A stretch of 57,468 bases of DNA from an uncultured Lachnospiraceae bacterium (GCA_900316165.1 ONBW01000010.1:1-57468), one strand, 5' to 3'; positions 44,737-53,933 are shown, counted from the first letter of the stretch. Notes: generated from the sequence alone by a model not told the origin. Numbers and translations are program-made.

Positions 44737-45884
44737 TATACCATAACGTCCTTCAATATATTTAAAAATTGATTGCAACTTTTATCCCAGGATAAGTTTT
44801 CAAGTTTTTCAAGCGCCCTGATATGCATTTTTTCTAATTTTTCAGGATTATCCAGCAAATCACATAAACCATCATATAAAGTTTTATAATTAAAATCAAC
44901 AAGCAATGCAGTATCATCACCCAAGAAATAAGAATATGACCCTTGTTTGAATTCGATTACAGGCAGACCACTTGCAAGCATCTCATATGGTACTAGAGAA
45001 ATATTTGTCATTGAAGCTACCATTCCAAAATCGCAATTATTATAAAGATTAAATAATCCTTTTCTTGTTAGTTTTCCTAAATTTGTACCACAGTTAAATT
45101 TAAAATGTTTATTAGTTCCAAAGAAATATATTTCAATTCGAAAGCCCTTGTCTTCAAGAATATTCTTTAATTTTGAAAGCATATATTCTCTAATATATGG
45201 AATTCTTCTTCCGTTATATCGTATATAACAAGCGATTTTAATTGTTTTCTTATCTTTGTAGCTTAAATAATTTCTAGGGATATAATGATACTCACTTGGT
45301 GAATATGGAAAATCAATGTAATCAAATTTTCCATTAACATCTTCTACATTACACTTGATTTTATCTAAATTCCATTTTCCAAGGCTTATTATATGATATC
45401 CGAAAGAATAAGTCTCTTTTGCTAATAAAGAAAAATCATTTGTTTCAAAAAACTCTGGTTCATAGTCTTGAACAAAGTAAACTTTATACCCAGAAAATTT
45501 TTGAGCCAGATATGCTGATTGCCAAGTAGTAGCAATACAAACATCGTATTTATTTTTTATACATTCAGATACCGGCTTAACTTCCCCATGGAATTCAGGC
45601 ATACACTTAATTGCATTAGCTTTAGCTTCTTTAACCCCATTTTCATCCATTACAGCAATTGTAACTTTACAATTATTTTGTTGTAAAAAAACAAGAATGC
45701 GCATCGCTGAAGTTATTCCACCAAAACTTGGATATATCCACGGCAGCAACATAACAACATTTTTTAAACAATGCGGAGGAAAATTATCATTTTCATAAGA
45801 ATCTACTTTATCCAAAAGATCAAATATTTCCTTTTTCTCAGCTAATATTGTCCTATATCTTATATAATTATTAAGCAAGTTCAT
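44736..45884 (-). CDS. WsaF-like (GT4) glycosyltransferase
   Basis: 382 residues. The pattern PWIYPSFGGITSAMRILVFL, then YFVQDYEPEFFETNDFSLL, then GLPVIEFKQGSYSYFLGDD and DALLVDF-like end matches the WsaF/GT4-type rhamnosyltransferases of surface glycan loci. GT-B fold, cytosolic or peripheral, transferring a sugar to the lipid-linked acceptor. Base composition is strongly AT-rich. It overlaps the next (truncated) GT2 gene by one base (TAATG). Confidence 0.85.
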   Translation of the reverse strand: MNLLNNYIRYRTILAEKKEIFDLLDKVDSYENDNFPPHCLKNVVMLLPWIYPSFGGITSAMRILVFLQQNNCKVTIAVMDENGVKEAKANAIKCMPEFHGEVKPVSECIKNKYDVCIATTWQSAYLAQKFSGYKVYFVQDYEPEFFETNDFSLLAKETYSFGYHIISLGKWNLDKIKCNVEDVNGKFDYIDFPYSPSEYHYIPRNYLSYKDKKTIKIACYIRYNGRRIPYIREYMLSKLKNILEDKGFRIEIYFFGTNKHFKFNCGTNLGKLTRKGLFNLYNNCDFGMVASMTNISLVPYEMLASGLPVIEFKQGSYSYFLGDDTALLVDFNYKTLYDGLCDLLDNPEKLEKMHIRALEKLENLSWDKSCNQFLNILKDVMV

Positions 45885-45907
45885 AATCCAACTCCTGTGT
45901 TATATAG

Positions 45908-46879
45908 TCAAAAAAATTTAAAAACTCTAAGTAATAATTTTTCTTGATTTAAAGAATAAAATGTATCAGTAACTATTCCTAGTCTATTCGCATAAAAATC
46001 ATTATTTTTTAAAAGTTGCAAAAATAAATCAAAAGAAAATTTGTTGATATATTTATTCCTTAAAGCTGCAAATAATGAGCATTTTTTAAAATACTTCTTT
46101 TTGTTTTCATTCGTACAATACTTTGATAATATAGAAAAATACTCTTTTCTTCTTCTGAGAATATCCAGCTGTATATCCTTAGTTCTATCAGCCCAGGATT
46201 TCTTTTTTATGGATAGTGTAGCATTATCGTTATGCAGTCTATGAGAATCAACTATATCCATCGAAAGCAGACAACATCCAGTTGCGGCAGACATGAGTCC
46301 AATTACAATATCATGAAACTTGAACAATTTTTCCTGAGTATCAAGTTTGTTCTTAAATATTACATCTAGTACTGATTTGCGGAATGACATTGTATATCCG
46401 GAACCCGCAAATTTGCACATATCCCGAGTTGAAAGTTCAGTAAAATCGTTCTTAGAAGTCTTGTTATGGTAAATTTCCCTTGAATTTAACTTTTCTCCAT
46501 TTTCATCTATGAATCTAACGTTTGACTGAATCATTATAACATCTAGGCATTCGATATACTTTTTTGTGAATGTCTCTATTTTATTAAGATTCCATACATC
46601 ATCCTGATCAGCCAGGTAGATGATATCTCCAGTTGCAAATCCTAATGCATTGAAGAAATTATTAAAGAATCCCTTTTTTCTTTTATTATTTGTTACTTTC
46701 CATCCAGATAAATGATTTTTAGCAATATAATTTTTAACAATTTTCAAAGTGTCATCCGTTGAGCCATCATCACTAATTATTACCTCATCAGGACGCATTG
46801 TTTGATTTTTGATAGAATCTAATTGTTCAATAATATATTTAGCCCCATTATATGTGGCCATAACAACTGAATTTTTCAT
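45908..46879 (-). CDS. Family 2 glycosyltransferase
   Basis: 323 residues. VVMATYNGAKYIIEQLDSIK, DEVIISDDGSTDDTLKIV, GDIIYLADQDDVWNLNKIE (metal DQDD motif). Similar to rhamnosyl-type GT2 enzymes with the 'ADQDDVW' block. C-terminal half is AT-rich, helical and basic. Adds one sugar of the repeat unit. Confidence 0.92.
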   Translation of the reverse strand: MKNSVVMATYNGAKYIIEQLDSIKNQTMRPDEVIISDDGSTDDTLKIVKNYIAKNHLSGWKVTNNKRKKGFFNNFFNALGFATGDIIYLADQDDVWNLNKIETFTKKYIECLDVIMIQSNVRFIDENGEKLNSREIYHNKTSKNDFTELSTRDMCKFAGSGYTMSFRKSVLDVIFKNKLDTQEKLFKFHDIVIGLMSAATGCCLLSMDIVDSHRLHNDNATLSIKKKSWADRTKDIQLDILRRRKEYFSILSKYCTNENKKKYFKKCSLFAALRNKYINKFSFDLFLQLLKNNDFYANRLGIVTDTFYSLNQEKLLLRVFKFF

Positions 46880-46911
46880 TATACAACCATCAAATAAAGA
46901 ATATAGTTTAA

Positions 46912-48006
46912 CTATATCAATTTCCTATAAATTTCGTCAATTTTCTCTGCCAAAGATTTATAATCATACCCTTTCCTGACAATCTCCTGGTTACAGAGCA
47001 GTCGATGACTGGAAGTTGGTCTTCCTTTATTAATTATTCGCTTCGCAATATTTTTGTCTTCCAGATTAAACCACTCAACCTGATGAGTTAATTCAACTTC
47101 CCTTGAAATAGTATCAGAAAGCCATACGTATGCTCCGGCAGCCTGTGCTTCGATGCAGACTACTGGAAGCCCTTCATAAATGGATGGCATCAAAAAAACA
47201 TCCATACACTTAAGCAGCTTATTCACATCATCCCTGATACCCAGAAATCTGATTGCCTTACGACAGTCTAATGAATTAGCCGATTCCTCTATCTCCTGTT
47301 TTAACTGCCCATCTCCAACCAGCAGTAGAACACTATCAGGATGAAGATTGTATATCTGATCAAAAATTCGGATCAAACCAACATGGTTCTTCTGCTCAGT
47401 AAACCTGCCTATATGCCCCACAACAAATGTTGATTCAGCTATCCCCAGAGATTTCCTGGTTTCTATATATTCAGAATCACTGTAAGCAAATTTTTGAGTA
47501 TCAATACCATTGGGAATAACCTCAAACTTTTTTTCTCTGCCATACATCCATTCACCTGCCACAGTAGAGCAGGCAAGATGCACATCAGAATTTTTCCAAA
47601 GGTACTGCTTATTTATCCTATGTAACAGCGATAAGATTTTTCCGCCATTCGGCAAGGTATTGTGTGAATGAGCTATCACCTTTATCGAAGGAAATTCCGA
47701 GGCTGCTTTAAAAGGGATAACATTTGCCGCCGAATTTTTATGAATATGTACGATATCATAACCACCGGCCATCACTTTTCGAATATCCCTACTATATGAA
47801 AAAGCCTGCTTATACGGCGCCACCTGATAAATGTGTCCTCCAAGTGCTTCCAATTGTTTTCCAAGCGCAGGATGATCCGATGTGGTAACGAAATCAAACT
47901 GATACCTGTCACGATCTATCGCAGTATAGAGATTAAGCAGGAATGATTCGATTCCTCCCACATTATCACTTAATTCAAAATGTAATATTTTTATTTTTCT
48001 GCTCAT
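46912..48006 (-). CDS. Family 4 glycosyltransferase
   Basis: 364 residues, GT-B fold. Opening ILHFELSDNVGGIESFLLNL, donor-domain motif VVGHIGRFTEQKNHVGLIRI, LLVGDGQLKQEIEESAN, and the EX7E-type block MPSIYEGLPVVCIEAQAAGAY. Similar to EpsF-like enzymes. Homologous to its upstream neighbour (48046-49152), with which it shares the same order of motifs, probably an old duplication. Confidence 0.93.
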   Translation of the reverse strand: MSRKIKILHFELSDNVGGIESFLLNLYTAIDRDRYQFDFVTTSDHPALGKQLEALGGHIYQVAPYKQAFSYSRDIRKVMAGGYDIVHIHKNSAANVIPFKAASEFPSIKVIAHSHNTLPNGGKILSLLHRINKQYLWKNSDVHLACSTVAGEWMYGREKKFEVIPNGIDTQKFAYSDSEYIETRKSLGIAESTFVVGHIGRFTEQKNHVGLIRIFDQIYNLHPDSVLLLVGDGQLKQEIEESANSLDCRKAIRFLGIRDDVNKLLKCMDVFLMPSIYEGLPVVCIEAQAAGAYVWLSDTISREVELTHQVEWFNLEDKNIAKRIINKGRPTSSHRLLCNQEIVRKGYDYKSLAEKIDEIYRKLI

Positions 48007-48045
48007 AGTGATATTTTATAACTTCAGCTGCAATAAATCATACAG

Positions 48046-49152
48046 CTATCTTTCTATAAGTTCATCATAAATCCCCATCAGCTTCTCAGCTTCTAACTCT
48101 ATATCATACCCTGCTTCCCGTATTTTCACTGATTCGTCTTTTCGTTTGTTTTTTGTTACCTTCTCAAGTATAAATTCCGCCCACTCGTCTAGTGTCTGTT
48201 CCAATGAAAGAGTGTAAACGCTATCAGTGATAGCCGTTTCTTTAGGAACTCTGTCAGATAAAAAGCACGGAAGGCCTGCTGCCTGCGCCTCTATCGCTAC
48301 CATCCCCAATCCCTCATATAATGAAGGCAAAGCAAACGCATCCATAGCCTGATAATACGGCGCACAGTCATTCATCGTCCCAAGGAAAAATACAGAGTCT
48401 TTAAGTCCAAGCTCGTCCGCTTTCTTTTTCATCTTATCTTCCAGCTCTCCTTCACCAATCAGCAGAAGCGCTGTCTTAGGATTGATCTGGTGTACTGAGT
48501 GAAAAATATCCAGAAGAAAGTCATGATTCTTCTGCAGTTCAAATCTTCCGACATGGCCTAGTACCAGCTTATCTTCGATTCCAAGCTTTCTTCTTACATC
48601 AGCTCTTGTCTTCTCGTTATATTTAAATCTATCGATATCTATAGCGTTTTTTATCACCCTAAAAGAAGCCTTGTCTCCATAAAGCCACTTCCCGGCATAT
48701 TCTGAGCAGGCGAAAAGCTCAGTAGGATAGATCTTTGAAAAATGACGCAGGATATTTTTTAAAATATTTTTTTTAGTTTCTCCAGGACCGGCTGTAGAAT
48801 GATTGTGACAGATGCGCACCGGAACACCGGCCTTTTTTGCCATGCGAAGCGGAAATACTGACAAGGTATTCATATTCGCGTGGACTATATCGTATTTATT
48901 TTTTTTAAAGAGCTTAAGAACTGCCCTGCTATACGCAAAAGGATGTCTTAACGAAGGGACCTCATAGACTCTTCCGCCAAGCTCCTCTATTTTTTTTCTC
49001 TGCGGCAGCTCTGAGCCCTCAAACACTATAAAATCAAACTGAATTTTACTACGGTCGATATGACGGTAGTAGTTCATAACCACCATCTCGATGCCGCCGT
49101 AATCCATCCGCGCAAGCATCTGTGCCACTCTGATCGGTCTGTCTGCTTTCAT
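48046..49152 (-). CDS. Family 4 glycosyltransferase
   Basis: 368 residues from the ATG at 49152 (the open frame extends to 49188 over the preceding gene). Opening RVAQMLARMDYGGIEMVVMN, LVLGHVGRFELQKNHDFLLD, LLIGEGELEDKMKKKADELG and LPSLYEGLGMVAIEAQAAGL: GT-B family with glutamate motif. Starts one base after the stop of the sugar transferase gene, so translational coupling is likely. Confidence 0.93.
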   Translation of the reverse strand: MKADRPIRVAQMLARMDYGGIEMVVMNYYRHIDRSKIQFDFIVFEGSELPQRKKIEELGGRVYEVPSLRHPFAYSRAVLKLFKKNKYDIVHANMNTLSVFPLRMAKKAGVPVRICHNHSTAGPGETKKNILKNILRHFSKIYPTELFACSEYAGKWLYGDKASFRVIKNAIDIDRFKYNEKTRADVRRKLGIEDKLVLGHVGRFELQKNHDFLLDIFHSVHQINPKTALLLIGEGELEDKMKKKADELGLKDSVFFLGTMNDCAPYYQAMDAFALPSLYEGLGMVAIEAQAAGLPCFLSDRVPKETAITDSVYTLSLEQTLDEWAEFILEKVTKNKRKDESVKIREAGYDIELEAEKLMGIYDELIER

Positions 49153-49153
49153 T

Positions 49154-50542
49154 TTACTCGGCACCCTCTTTCTTAAAAACCGCTGCAATCGTTCTTAGGA
49201 TACAGAGTATGTCCAGATACAGCGAAAAGTGTTTGATATAATAATACTCGAGGTCGAGGCGCTCATGATAATCGATATTACTACGGCCGTTGCATGCCCA
49301 CCAGCCAGTGATGCCGGGCTTGACTCTTCTGTAAAGCTTGAGTCCATTGTGGGCTTCAAGCTCACCAGCCACAAGTGGCCGCGGTCCGACAATACTCATC
49401 TCTCCTTTTAAGACATTAATGAACTGAGGGAATTCATCAAGACTTGTGCGGCGAAGAAATTTACCAACAGAAGTGATTCGCGGATCATCCTTGAGCTTCT
49501 GGTTCTCCTGCCATTCCTTCAGATTTGTTTTATTTTTTAACAGGTCATCCAGCTTCTCGTCAGCATCAGTAACCATGGTTCGGAACTTTAGGATTTTTAT
49601 GTGCCTGCCATTCTCACCGATTCTGTCTTGTGTGTAAAAAATCCTATCCTTATCGCCGGAAGCCAGATACGCAATCTTCACTCCAATGGTCAATGGCAGC
49701 AGAATAACGCAGCCCAGCAGGCCAAATACTATATCAAACAGCCTCTTTATCCAAAGGAAAAATACCTGCCTGGCAGTAAATACATAAGTACCGACTGCCA
49801 GTGTGTTGTTCGATCCAACATGCGAAATCTGCTGCGACTCTGTCTCAAATCCTAGCAGAGACGCGATATCCAGATGAATCCCGATTCCATTTTCGATAAG
49901 CTTGTGAAGACTATCGGTCGGAATTTTTGACAGATCTTCGGCTATCAGCACCTCGTTTACATCATTTGAAACACAGTAATCAGCGTAGTCAGAAAGCTTT
50001 GTTTCATCACAGCTGCCTACTATCTCATACTGCTTGAAATCCCCAGCTTCAGCTCGCTTTTTTATCTCATCCATCCTGTCAGATGAGCTGATGATAAAGA
50101 GCTTAATCGGTCTGTTCAGCCTCGTATGAACTTTCCCTGAAAGCAACATTTTCTTCCAGAAATACTTAAGAAACAGTACCATGACAAAATATATCAGGTA
50201 CATCTCAATGAGCATCTCACGGGAAAACAGCACTCCGATTTTCAACAGGTAAAACAGGATTGTGGCTATGATGAAATTGTAGACTGCCAGAAGGCCGGTC
50301 TTTGCTATTTCTTCATAAAACGCCCTTTGCAGAATCCCGCTGTAAGGGTTCATAATCAGAGTAAGCACTACGTCAACTAAAAGTATGATGACTAAAAGTC
50401 CCATCCAGTTAGCCGAATATATAAATCTGAAATCCTTAAATTTTAATCTATATGAAATAGTAAATGCGCAGATCAGAGAAATGAGATCTATCAGCATAAA
50501 ATCTGAATGTTTCAGCCAGCTGTAATTTGACTTAATATGCAA
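49154..50542 (-). CDS. Undecaprenyl-phosphate sugar-phosphate transferase (initiating enzyme)
   Basis: 462 residues, TTG start with AAAGGAG 11 bases upstream. N-terminal four-helix membrane part (residues about 15-130), a Rossmann-like middle (IKLFIISSSDRMDEIKKRAE), then the catalytic domain of the WbaP/CpsE family: IKRLFDIVFGLLGCVIL, ILKFRTMVTDADEKLDDLL, and RRTSLDEFPQFINVLKGEMS with IVGPRPLVAGEL and YRRVKPGITGWWACNGRSN. Transfers a sugar-1-phosphate (often galactose or GlcNAc-type) to undecaprenyl phosphate, starting the repeat. First gene of the glycan operon after the loaP terminator. Confidence 0.93.
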   Translation of the reverse strand: MHIKSNYSWLKHSDFMLIDLISLICAFTISYRLKFKDFRFIYSANWMGLLVIILLVDVVLTLIMNPYSGILQRAFYEEIAKTGLLAVYNFIIATILFYLLKIGVLFSREMLIEMYLIYFVMVLFLKYFWKKMLLSGKVHTRLNRPIKLFIISSSDRMDEIKKRAEAGDFKQYEIVGSCDETKLSDYADYCVSNDVNEVLIAEDLSKIPTDSLHKLIENGIGIHLDIASLLGFETESQQISHVGSNNTLAVGTYVFTARQVFFLWIKRLFDIVFGLLGCVILLPLTIGVKIAYLASGDKDRIFYTQDRIGENGRHIKILKFRTMVTDADEKLDDLLKNKTNLKEWQENQKLKDDPRITSVGKFLRRTSLDEFPQFINVLKGEMSIVGPRPLVAGELEAHNGLKLYRRVKPGITGWWACNGRSNIDYHERLDLEYYYIKHFSLYLDILCILRTIAAVFKKEGAE

Positions 50543-50652
50543 TGCTTTCTCTGCTCCTTTACGCTAGTTTATTATTAAACTCTTATCTTACAAAATATTA
50601 AAAAACAATAAACAAATTTTTATTATTATACGTCCACTGCATTTAAAAGTCA

Positions 50653-50684
50653 AAAAAAGCGACACAAACCCGTGTCGCTTTTAT
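50653..50684 (-). terminator. Intrinsic terminator between loaP and the glycan operon
   Basis: On the minus strand AGCGACAC, loop GGGTTT, GTGTCGCT, then seven T. A strong stem, ten bases after the loaP stop (50695) and 110 before the first glycan gene. The reasonable role is a LoaP-controlled terminator: without LoaP transcription stops, with LoaP it proceeds into the 15-kb operon. Confidence 0.88.
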
Positions 50685-50694
50685 ATCGTCTCTT

Positions 50695-51201
50695 TCACAC
50701 CTTACTCACAATCTCCAACGCCACACTCGTTGTGACCTTTCTGTTAAAAAAGTCCATGTCGATATAGGCCAGGCGCTTGTGGCGGTCTATTTTTTTAATG
50801 ATGCCCTCCATGCCAACAAGTGGGCCGCTTTTTACTACGACCTTGTCGTTTATGATGATACCTGAGGAGATGCCAACTGTTTGATTTTTTGAAATAAGTG
50901 CGGTCAGGTATTCCTCTTCTTGTTTTGTGATTGGCGCGATACTATCACCTGTCTTTAGTATCCTCTTATAAAATGAAATCCTCTCGAGTTCATTTACCAT
51001 GTCCTCGGGAGTTTCCGTAATGATAAAAAGATACCCAGGGTAAAGTTTCTTTGTAACCTGCCTCCATTCACCGTGGAACTTCTGGAGCATATTTTTCTTA
51101 GGGATTACTATTTCATTATAAACAGTCTCCGACATCCGCTCTGCCAGTAACTGCTTGGTATCCGATTCTTTTCCAGTACCTGTCCAAAGTACATACCACA
51201 T
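50695..51201 (-). CDS. loaP: LoaP-type NusG antitermination factor
   Basis: 168 residues from the ATG at 51201, with AGAGGACG upstream. NGN domain opening WYVLWTGTGKESDTKQLL, with KKLYPGYLFI and FYKRILKTGDSIAPIT; KOW domain near residue 120-160 (INDKVVVKSGPLVGMEGIIK). The combination of a short NGN with LYPGYLF and specialised position upstream of a long polysaccharide operon is typical of LoaP, which binds RNA polymerase and an operon leader hairpin to suppress termination. Cotranscribed with the cyclodeaminase-family gene 25 bases upstream. Confidence 0.9.
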   Translation of the reverse strand: MWYVLWTGTGKESDTKQLLAERMSETVYNEIVIPKKNMLQKFHGEWRQVTKKLYPGYLFIITETPEDMVNELERISFYKRILKTGDSIAPITKQEEEYLTALISKNQTVGISSGIIINDKVVVKSGPLVGMEGIIKKIDRHKRLAYIDMDFFNRKVTTSVALEIVSKV

Positions 51202-51226
51202 CAAACGTCCTCTTTCCTGCAATCCA

Positions 51227-52411
51227 TCAAAATGTTATTGGCGAGTCCCAGAGCTTAAGCGGGCGGCCGATTAGGTTTTCTTTTGCATTCTTATAACATT
51301 CGTACCCCCAGGCCACGTCCTCAACAGGCATTCCTTCTATAGAAACAAGGATTATTTCATCATCACTTACACGTCCCTCTCTCTTGCCCCTGACTATCTG
51401 TCCTAATTCTGAGATGTCATCCATCTTCATCAGGCCGTCACGGACCATATATACGAAATCTTCGCCCATGCATCCGGTATGATTTCTCCTGCCTTCCGAA
51501 TCGTAGCCTTCGTTGTCCTCGTCTGCGTAGTTTTCATACATGCCGATGTTGTCGACTACTTTTTTAAATGGCAGGATTGATTTGTAATCCATATTAAAGG
51601 TAGATGTCGATATCACCGTGGCTCCTGGCTTTATCCACTCTGCCTTATACTCCGGCCACTCGCCCTCCTTGCAGGAGACTGCCTCTGTCACAATGTCTGA
51701 ATCCCTGATTGCCTCCTCGAGTGTCTCGGCGACGGTTACTTTTTTAACCCATGGAAAATTAACCTCTATGAATTCCTTTGCTTCCTTCGCAGTAGCACTC
51801 TCAGGAGTAGAGCCTTTTATTTTTATCTCTTCAATAGTTTTTATTTTTGAAAGGATAGCCATCACTGAAGACTTTCCTATAGGGCCGGCTCCGATCAATG
51901 CCAGGGTCTTTGAATCTTTTCTGGCAAGGAGCTTTGCGGCCAGTCCAGGCATCGCACCGGTTCTTATCGAGCTTAACAGGTTTGCGGACATATAGGCGAG
52001 CGGTGCTCCGGTCTCGACGTCGTTGAGCATCATCATAAGTATCGATCTGGGTAATCCGTGCTGTCTGTTCCTGCCATTTGAGCCGTACCATTTGCATCCC
52101 GCCAGGTGGAAACGGCCTCCTATATATGCCGGCATTGCGATGAATCTGCGGTCAGCTGCATTGTTCAAAGGAAATCCCGGTATATCCGAGTGCTTCGGGA
52201 AGTAGAGCATCATTCCGTGCTGGTCATGGTCAGGTCCTCCCATGATTGCGTCCCCGTCCTCTAAAAGTCCGACGACCTCTTCCATCACATCTACTGCTCT
52301 GCCTGCATCAAGAACTCCTGCCTCTACCATGTCGTCCTCTGAAAGCCAGAGTATCCTGATTTTTTTATTTGTCTCCTTGTGTGTCAGCTGGCTTCTGATA
52401 TCAAGTGCCAT
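51227..52411 (-). CDS. Ornithine cyclodeaminase/mu-crystallin family protein
   Basis: 394 residues. N-terminal dimerisation part (IRILWLSEDDMVEAGVLDAG), then substrate-binding LAGCKWYGSNGRNRQHGLPR, SANLLSSIRTGAMPGLAAKLLA, and the NAD-binding fold LALIGAGPIGKSSVMAIL. The catalytic-region Asp of the family is probably in PFKKVVDNIGMYE. Relatives deaminate or reduce amino acids/imino acids (ornithine cyclodeaminase, alanine dehydrogenase, ketimine reductase). The sequence is longer than ornithine cyclodeaminase (about 350) and the substrate is unknown. CGGAGGGAAGAAGAG precedes the ATG. First gene of the transcript that carries loaP. Confidence 0.88.
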   Translation of the reverse strand: MALDIRSQLTHKETNKKIRILWLSEDDMVEAGVLDAGRAVDVMEEVVGLLEDGDAIMGGPDHDQHGMMLYFPKHSDIPGFPLNNAADRRFIAMPAYIGGRFHLAGCKWYGSNGRNRQHGLPRSILMMMLNDVETGAPLAYMSANLLSSIRTGAMPGLAAKLLARKDSKTLALIGAGPIGKSSVMAILSKIKTIEEIKIKGSTPESATAKEAKEFIEVNFPWVKKVTVAETLEEAIRDSDIVTEAVSCKEGEWPEYKAEWIKPGATVISTSTFNMDYKSILPFKKVVDNIGMYENYADEDNEGYDSEGRRNHTGCMGEDFVYMVRDGLMKMDDISELGQIVRGKREGRVSDDEIILVSIEGMPVEDVAWGYECYKNAKENLIGRPLKLWDSPITF

Positions 52412-52536
52412 CTCTTCTTCCCTCCGAAATTTTTCTTTTAAAAAGTATTAGCTCCTGCATGCTTTTATATATTTCTTGAAAAAATAGGATGTCGCCAGTT
52501 TGGTCGACTCGCTTTTATTTTTCCTATACCTAAATG

Positions 52537-52566
52537 ATAGTAGACCTTACTCACAAGAATTGTCAA
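52537..52566 (-). promoter_or_regulatory. Promoter of the cyclodeaminase-loaP-glycan transcript
   Basis: Minus strand TTGACA (52561-52566), 18-base spacer, TACTAT (52537-52542). Consensus-like, about 125 bases before the cyclodeaminase start. The leader from about 52530 to 52412 includes GTCGACCAAACTGGCGAC, a hairpin with one bulge, followed by a T-rich stretch (near 52475), which could be a regulatory hairpin. Confidence 0.65.
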
Positions 52567-52620
52567 GCAGTATCGCATGATCAGAGTTATTTCGTGAATA
52601 GCAGCCACATGATTTAATAC

Positions 52621-52649
52621 TTGAAAAATGCCGGCCGGAATAGTATTAT
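52621..52649 (+). promoter_or_regulatory. Promoter of the iron alcohol dehydrogenase
   Basis: TTGAAA (52621-52626), 17-base spacer, TATTAT (52644-52649) on the plus strand. It is divergent from the cyclodeaminase promoter, with about 55 bases between the two -35 boxes. Confidence 0.6.
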
Positions 52650-52671
52650 TTGTTCAAGAAACACGCAAAGG

Positions 52672-52697
52672 AGCGCCTGCAGAAAGCGGCGCTTTTT
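52672..52697 (+). terminator. Terminator-like hairpin in the alcohol dehydrogenase leader
   Basis: AGCGCC, a loop of ten, GGCGCT followed by five T, lying between the promoter and the ribosome site (AAAGGAG at about 52730). It can serve as an attenuator; no aptamer pattern is recognised upstream. The six-base-pair stem is short. Confidence 0.55.
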
Positions 52698-52739
52698 CAT
52701 ATTATGTTAAAACAGCCACTGAAAAATGAAAGGAGTTTC

Positions 52740-53912
52740 ATGGAAAATTTTACACATTTTATTCCGACTGAGTATCATTTCGGAAAAGGCGCCATCGATT
52801 GTCTCGGTGAGTGCCTGAGCAGGTTTGGACAGAATGTCCTCCTGACCTACGGAGGTGGTTCAATAAAAAGATCCGGCCTCTATGACAAAATAATTGACAT
52901 CTGTAAGAGTGCCTCTCTCAATGTGACTGAACTCCCTGGAGTCGAGCCAAACCCACAGATCAAGACTGTGCGCAAGGGCATTGCTCTCTGCAAATCCGAA
53001 AGCATAGACGTTATCCTTTCAGTTGGCGGTGGCAGCACTATTGACTGCTCAAAGGCCATTGCCGCTGGATGCTTTTATAATGGAGATCCCTGGGATATGG
53101 TTCTTGCCGGCGGCAATCAGGGTGGCAAATCACTTCCACTGGTTGATGTGATGACTCTTGCTGCGACAGGCTCAGAATTCGATCCGGATGCCGTTATCTC
53201 AAACGAGGAGACAAACCAGAAACTCGATGGCAAATACTGCTGTCCAAATGTTTCAATCTGCGATCCTACGTTTACTTTTTCAGTACCAGCAAACCAGACG
53301 GCCGCCGGAAGTGCTGATATCATGAGTCACATCTGCGAGCAGTATTTCTCAAGAGTTTTCGACAGTGATCTGTCTGAGGCCATTGGCGAGGGTATTCTGA
53401 AATCCGTTATCAAGAATCTGCCAAAGGCTCTTGCCAATCCTTCTGACTACAGCGCCCGCGCTAACCTGATGTGGGACAGCTCTGTTGCCTGCTCCGGAAT
53501 CCCTGCCTACGGCAAAATCCCTACGAACTGGCCGTGCCACGCTATGGAGCATGAGCTTTCCGGCTTTTACAACATCACTCACGGTGTCGGCCTTGCTATT
53601 CTCACTCCGCGGTGGATGCGCTTCATCCTTAAAAAGGATCCGACGGTTACCCCACGTTTTGTTCAGTTCGCAAGAAACGTCTGGGGTCTTGATAGTGACG
53701 ACGATGCAGCCCTCGCCAGAGAGGGAATCGAAGCTCTTGAGGACTTCTTTGCATCTGTAAATCTTCCTTCTACGCTGACTGAGCTCGGCATCGGAGATGA
53801 GCATTTTGGCGATATGGCTGATGATATCGAGCAGGTATCAGGTGGTCTCGAGGGCGACTATGTACCACTTACCAAAGAGGATATCGTAAACATCTATAAA
53901 GACTGCCTTTGA
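52740..53912 (+). CDS. Iron-containing alcohol dehydrogenase (BdhA-like)
   Basis: 390 residues from the ATG at 52740 (AAAGGAG upstream; thirty extra codons of the open frame are rejected). Opening FTHFIPTEYHFGKGAID with LLTYGGGSIKRSGLYD, then ILSVGGGSTIDCSKAIA for the dinucleotide site. Iron ligands: Asp and His in AGSADIMSHICEQYF; two His in WPCHAMEHELSGFYNITHG. Resembles NADH-dependent butanol dehydrogenases of clostridia, so an alcohol or aldehyde reductase in fermentation. Monocistronic, plus strand. Confidence 0.93.
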   Translation: MENFTHFIPTEYHFGKGAIDCLGECLSRFGQNVLLTYGGGSIKRSGLYDKIIDICKSASLNVTELPGVEPNPQIKTVRKGIALCKSESIDVILSVGGGSTIDCSKAIAAGCFYNGDPWDMVLAGGNQGGKSLPLVDVMTLAATGSEFDPDAVISNEETNQKLDGKYCCPNVSICDPTFTFSVPANQTAAGSADIMSHICEQYFSRVFDSDLSEAIGEGILKSVIKNLPKALANPSDYSARANLMWDSSVACSGIPAYGKIPTNWPCHAMEHELSGFYNITHGVGLAILTPRWMRFILKKDPTVTPRFVQFARNVWGLDSDDDAALAREGIEALEDFFASVNLPSTLTELGIGDEHFGDMADDIEQVSGGLEGDYVPLTKEDIVNIYKDCL

Positions 53913-53933
53913 ATTTATTTCTGGACATGTATG

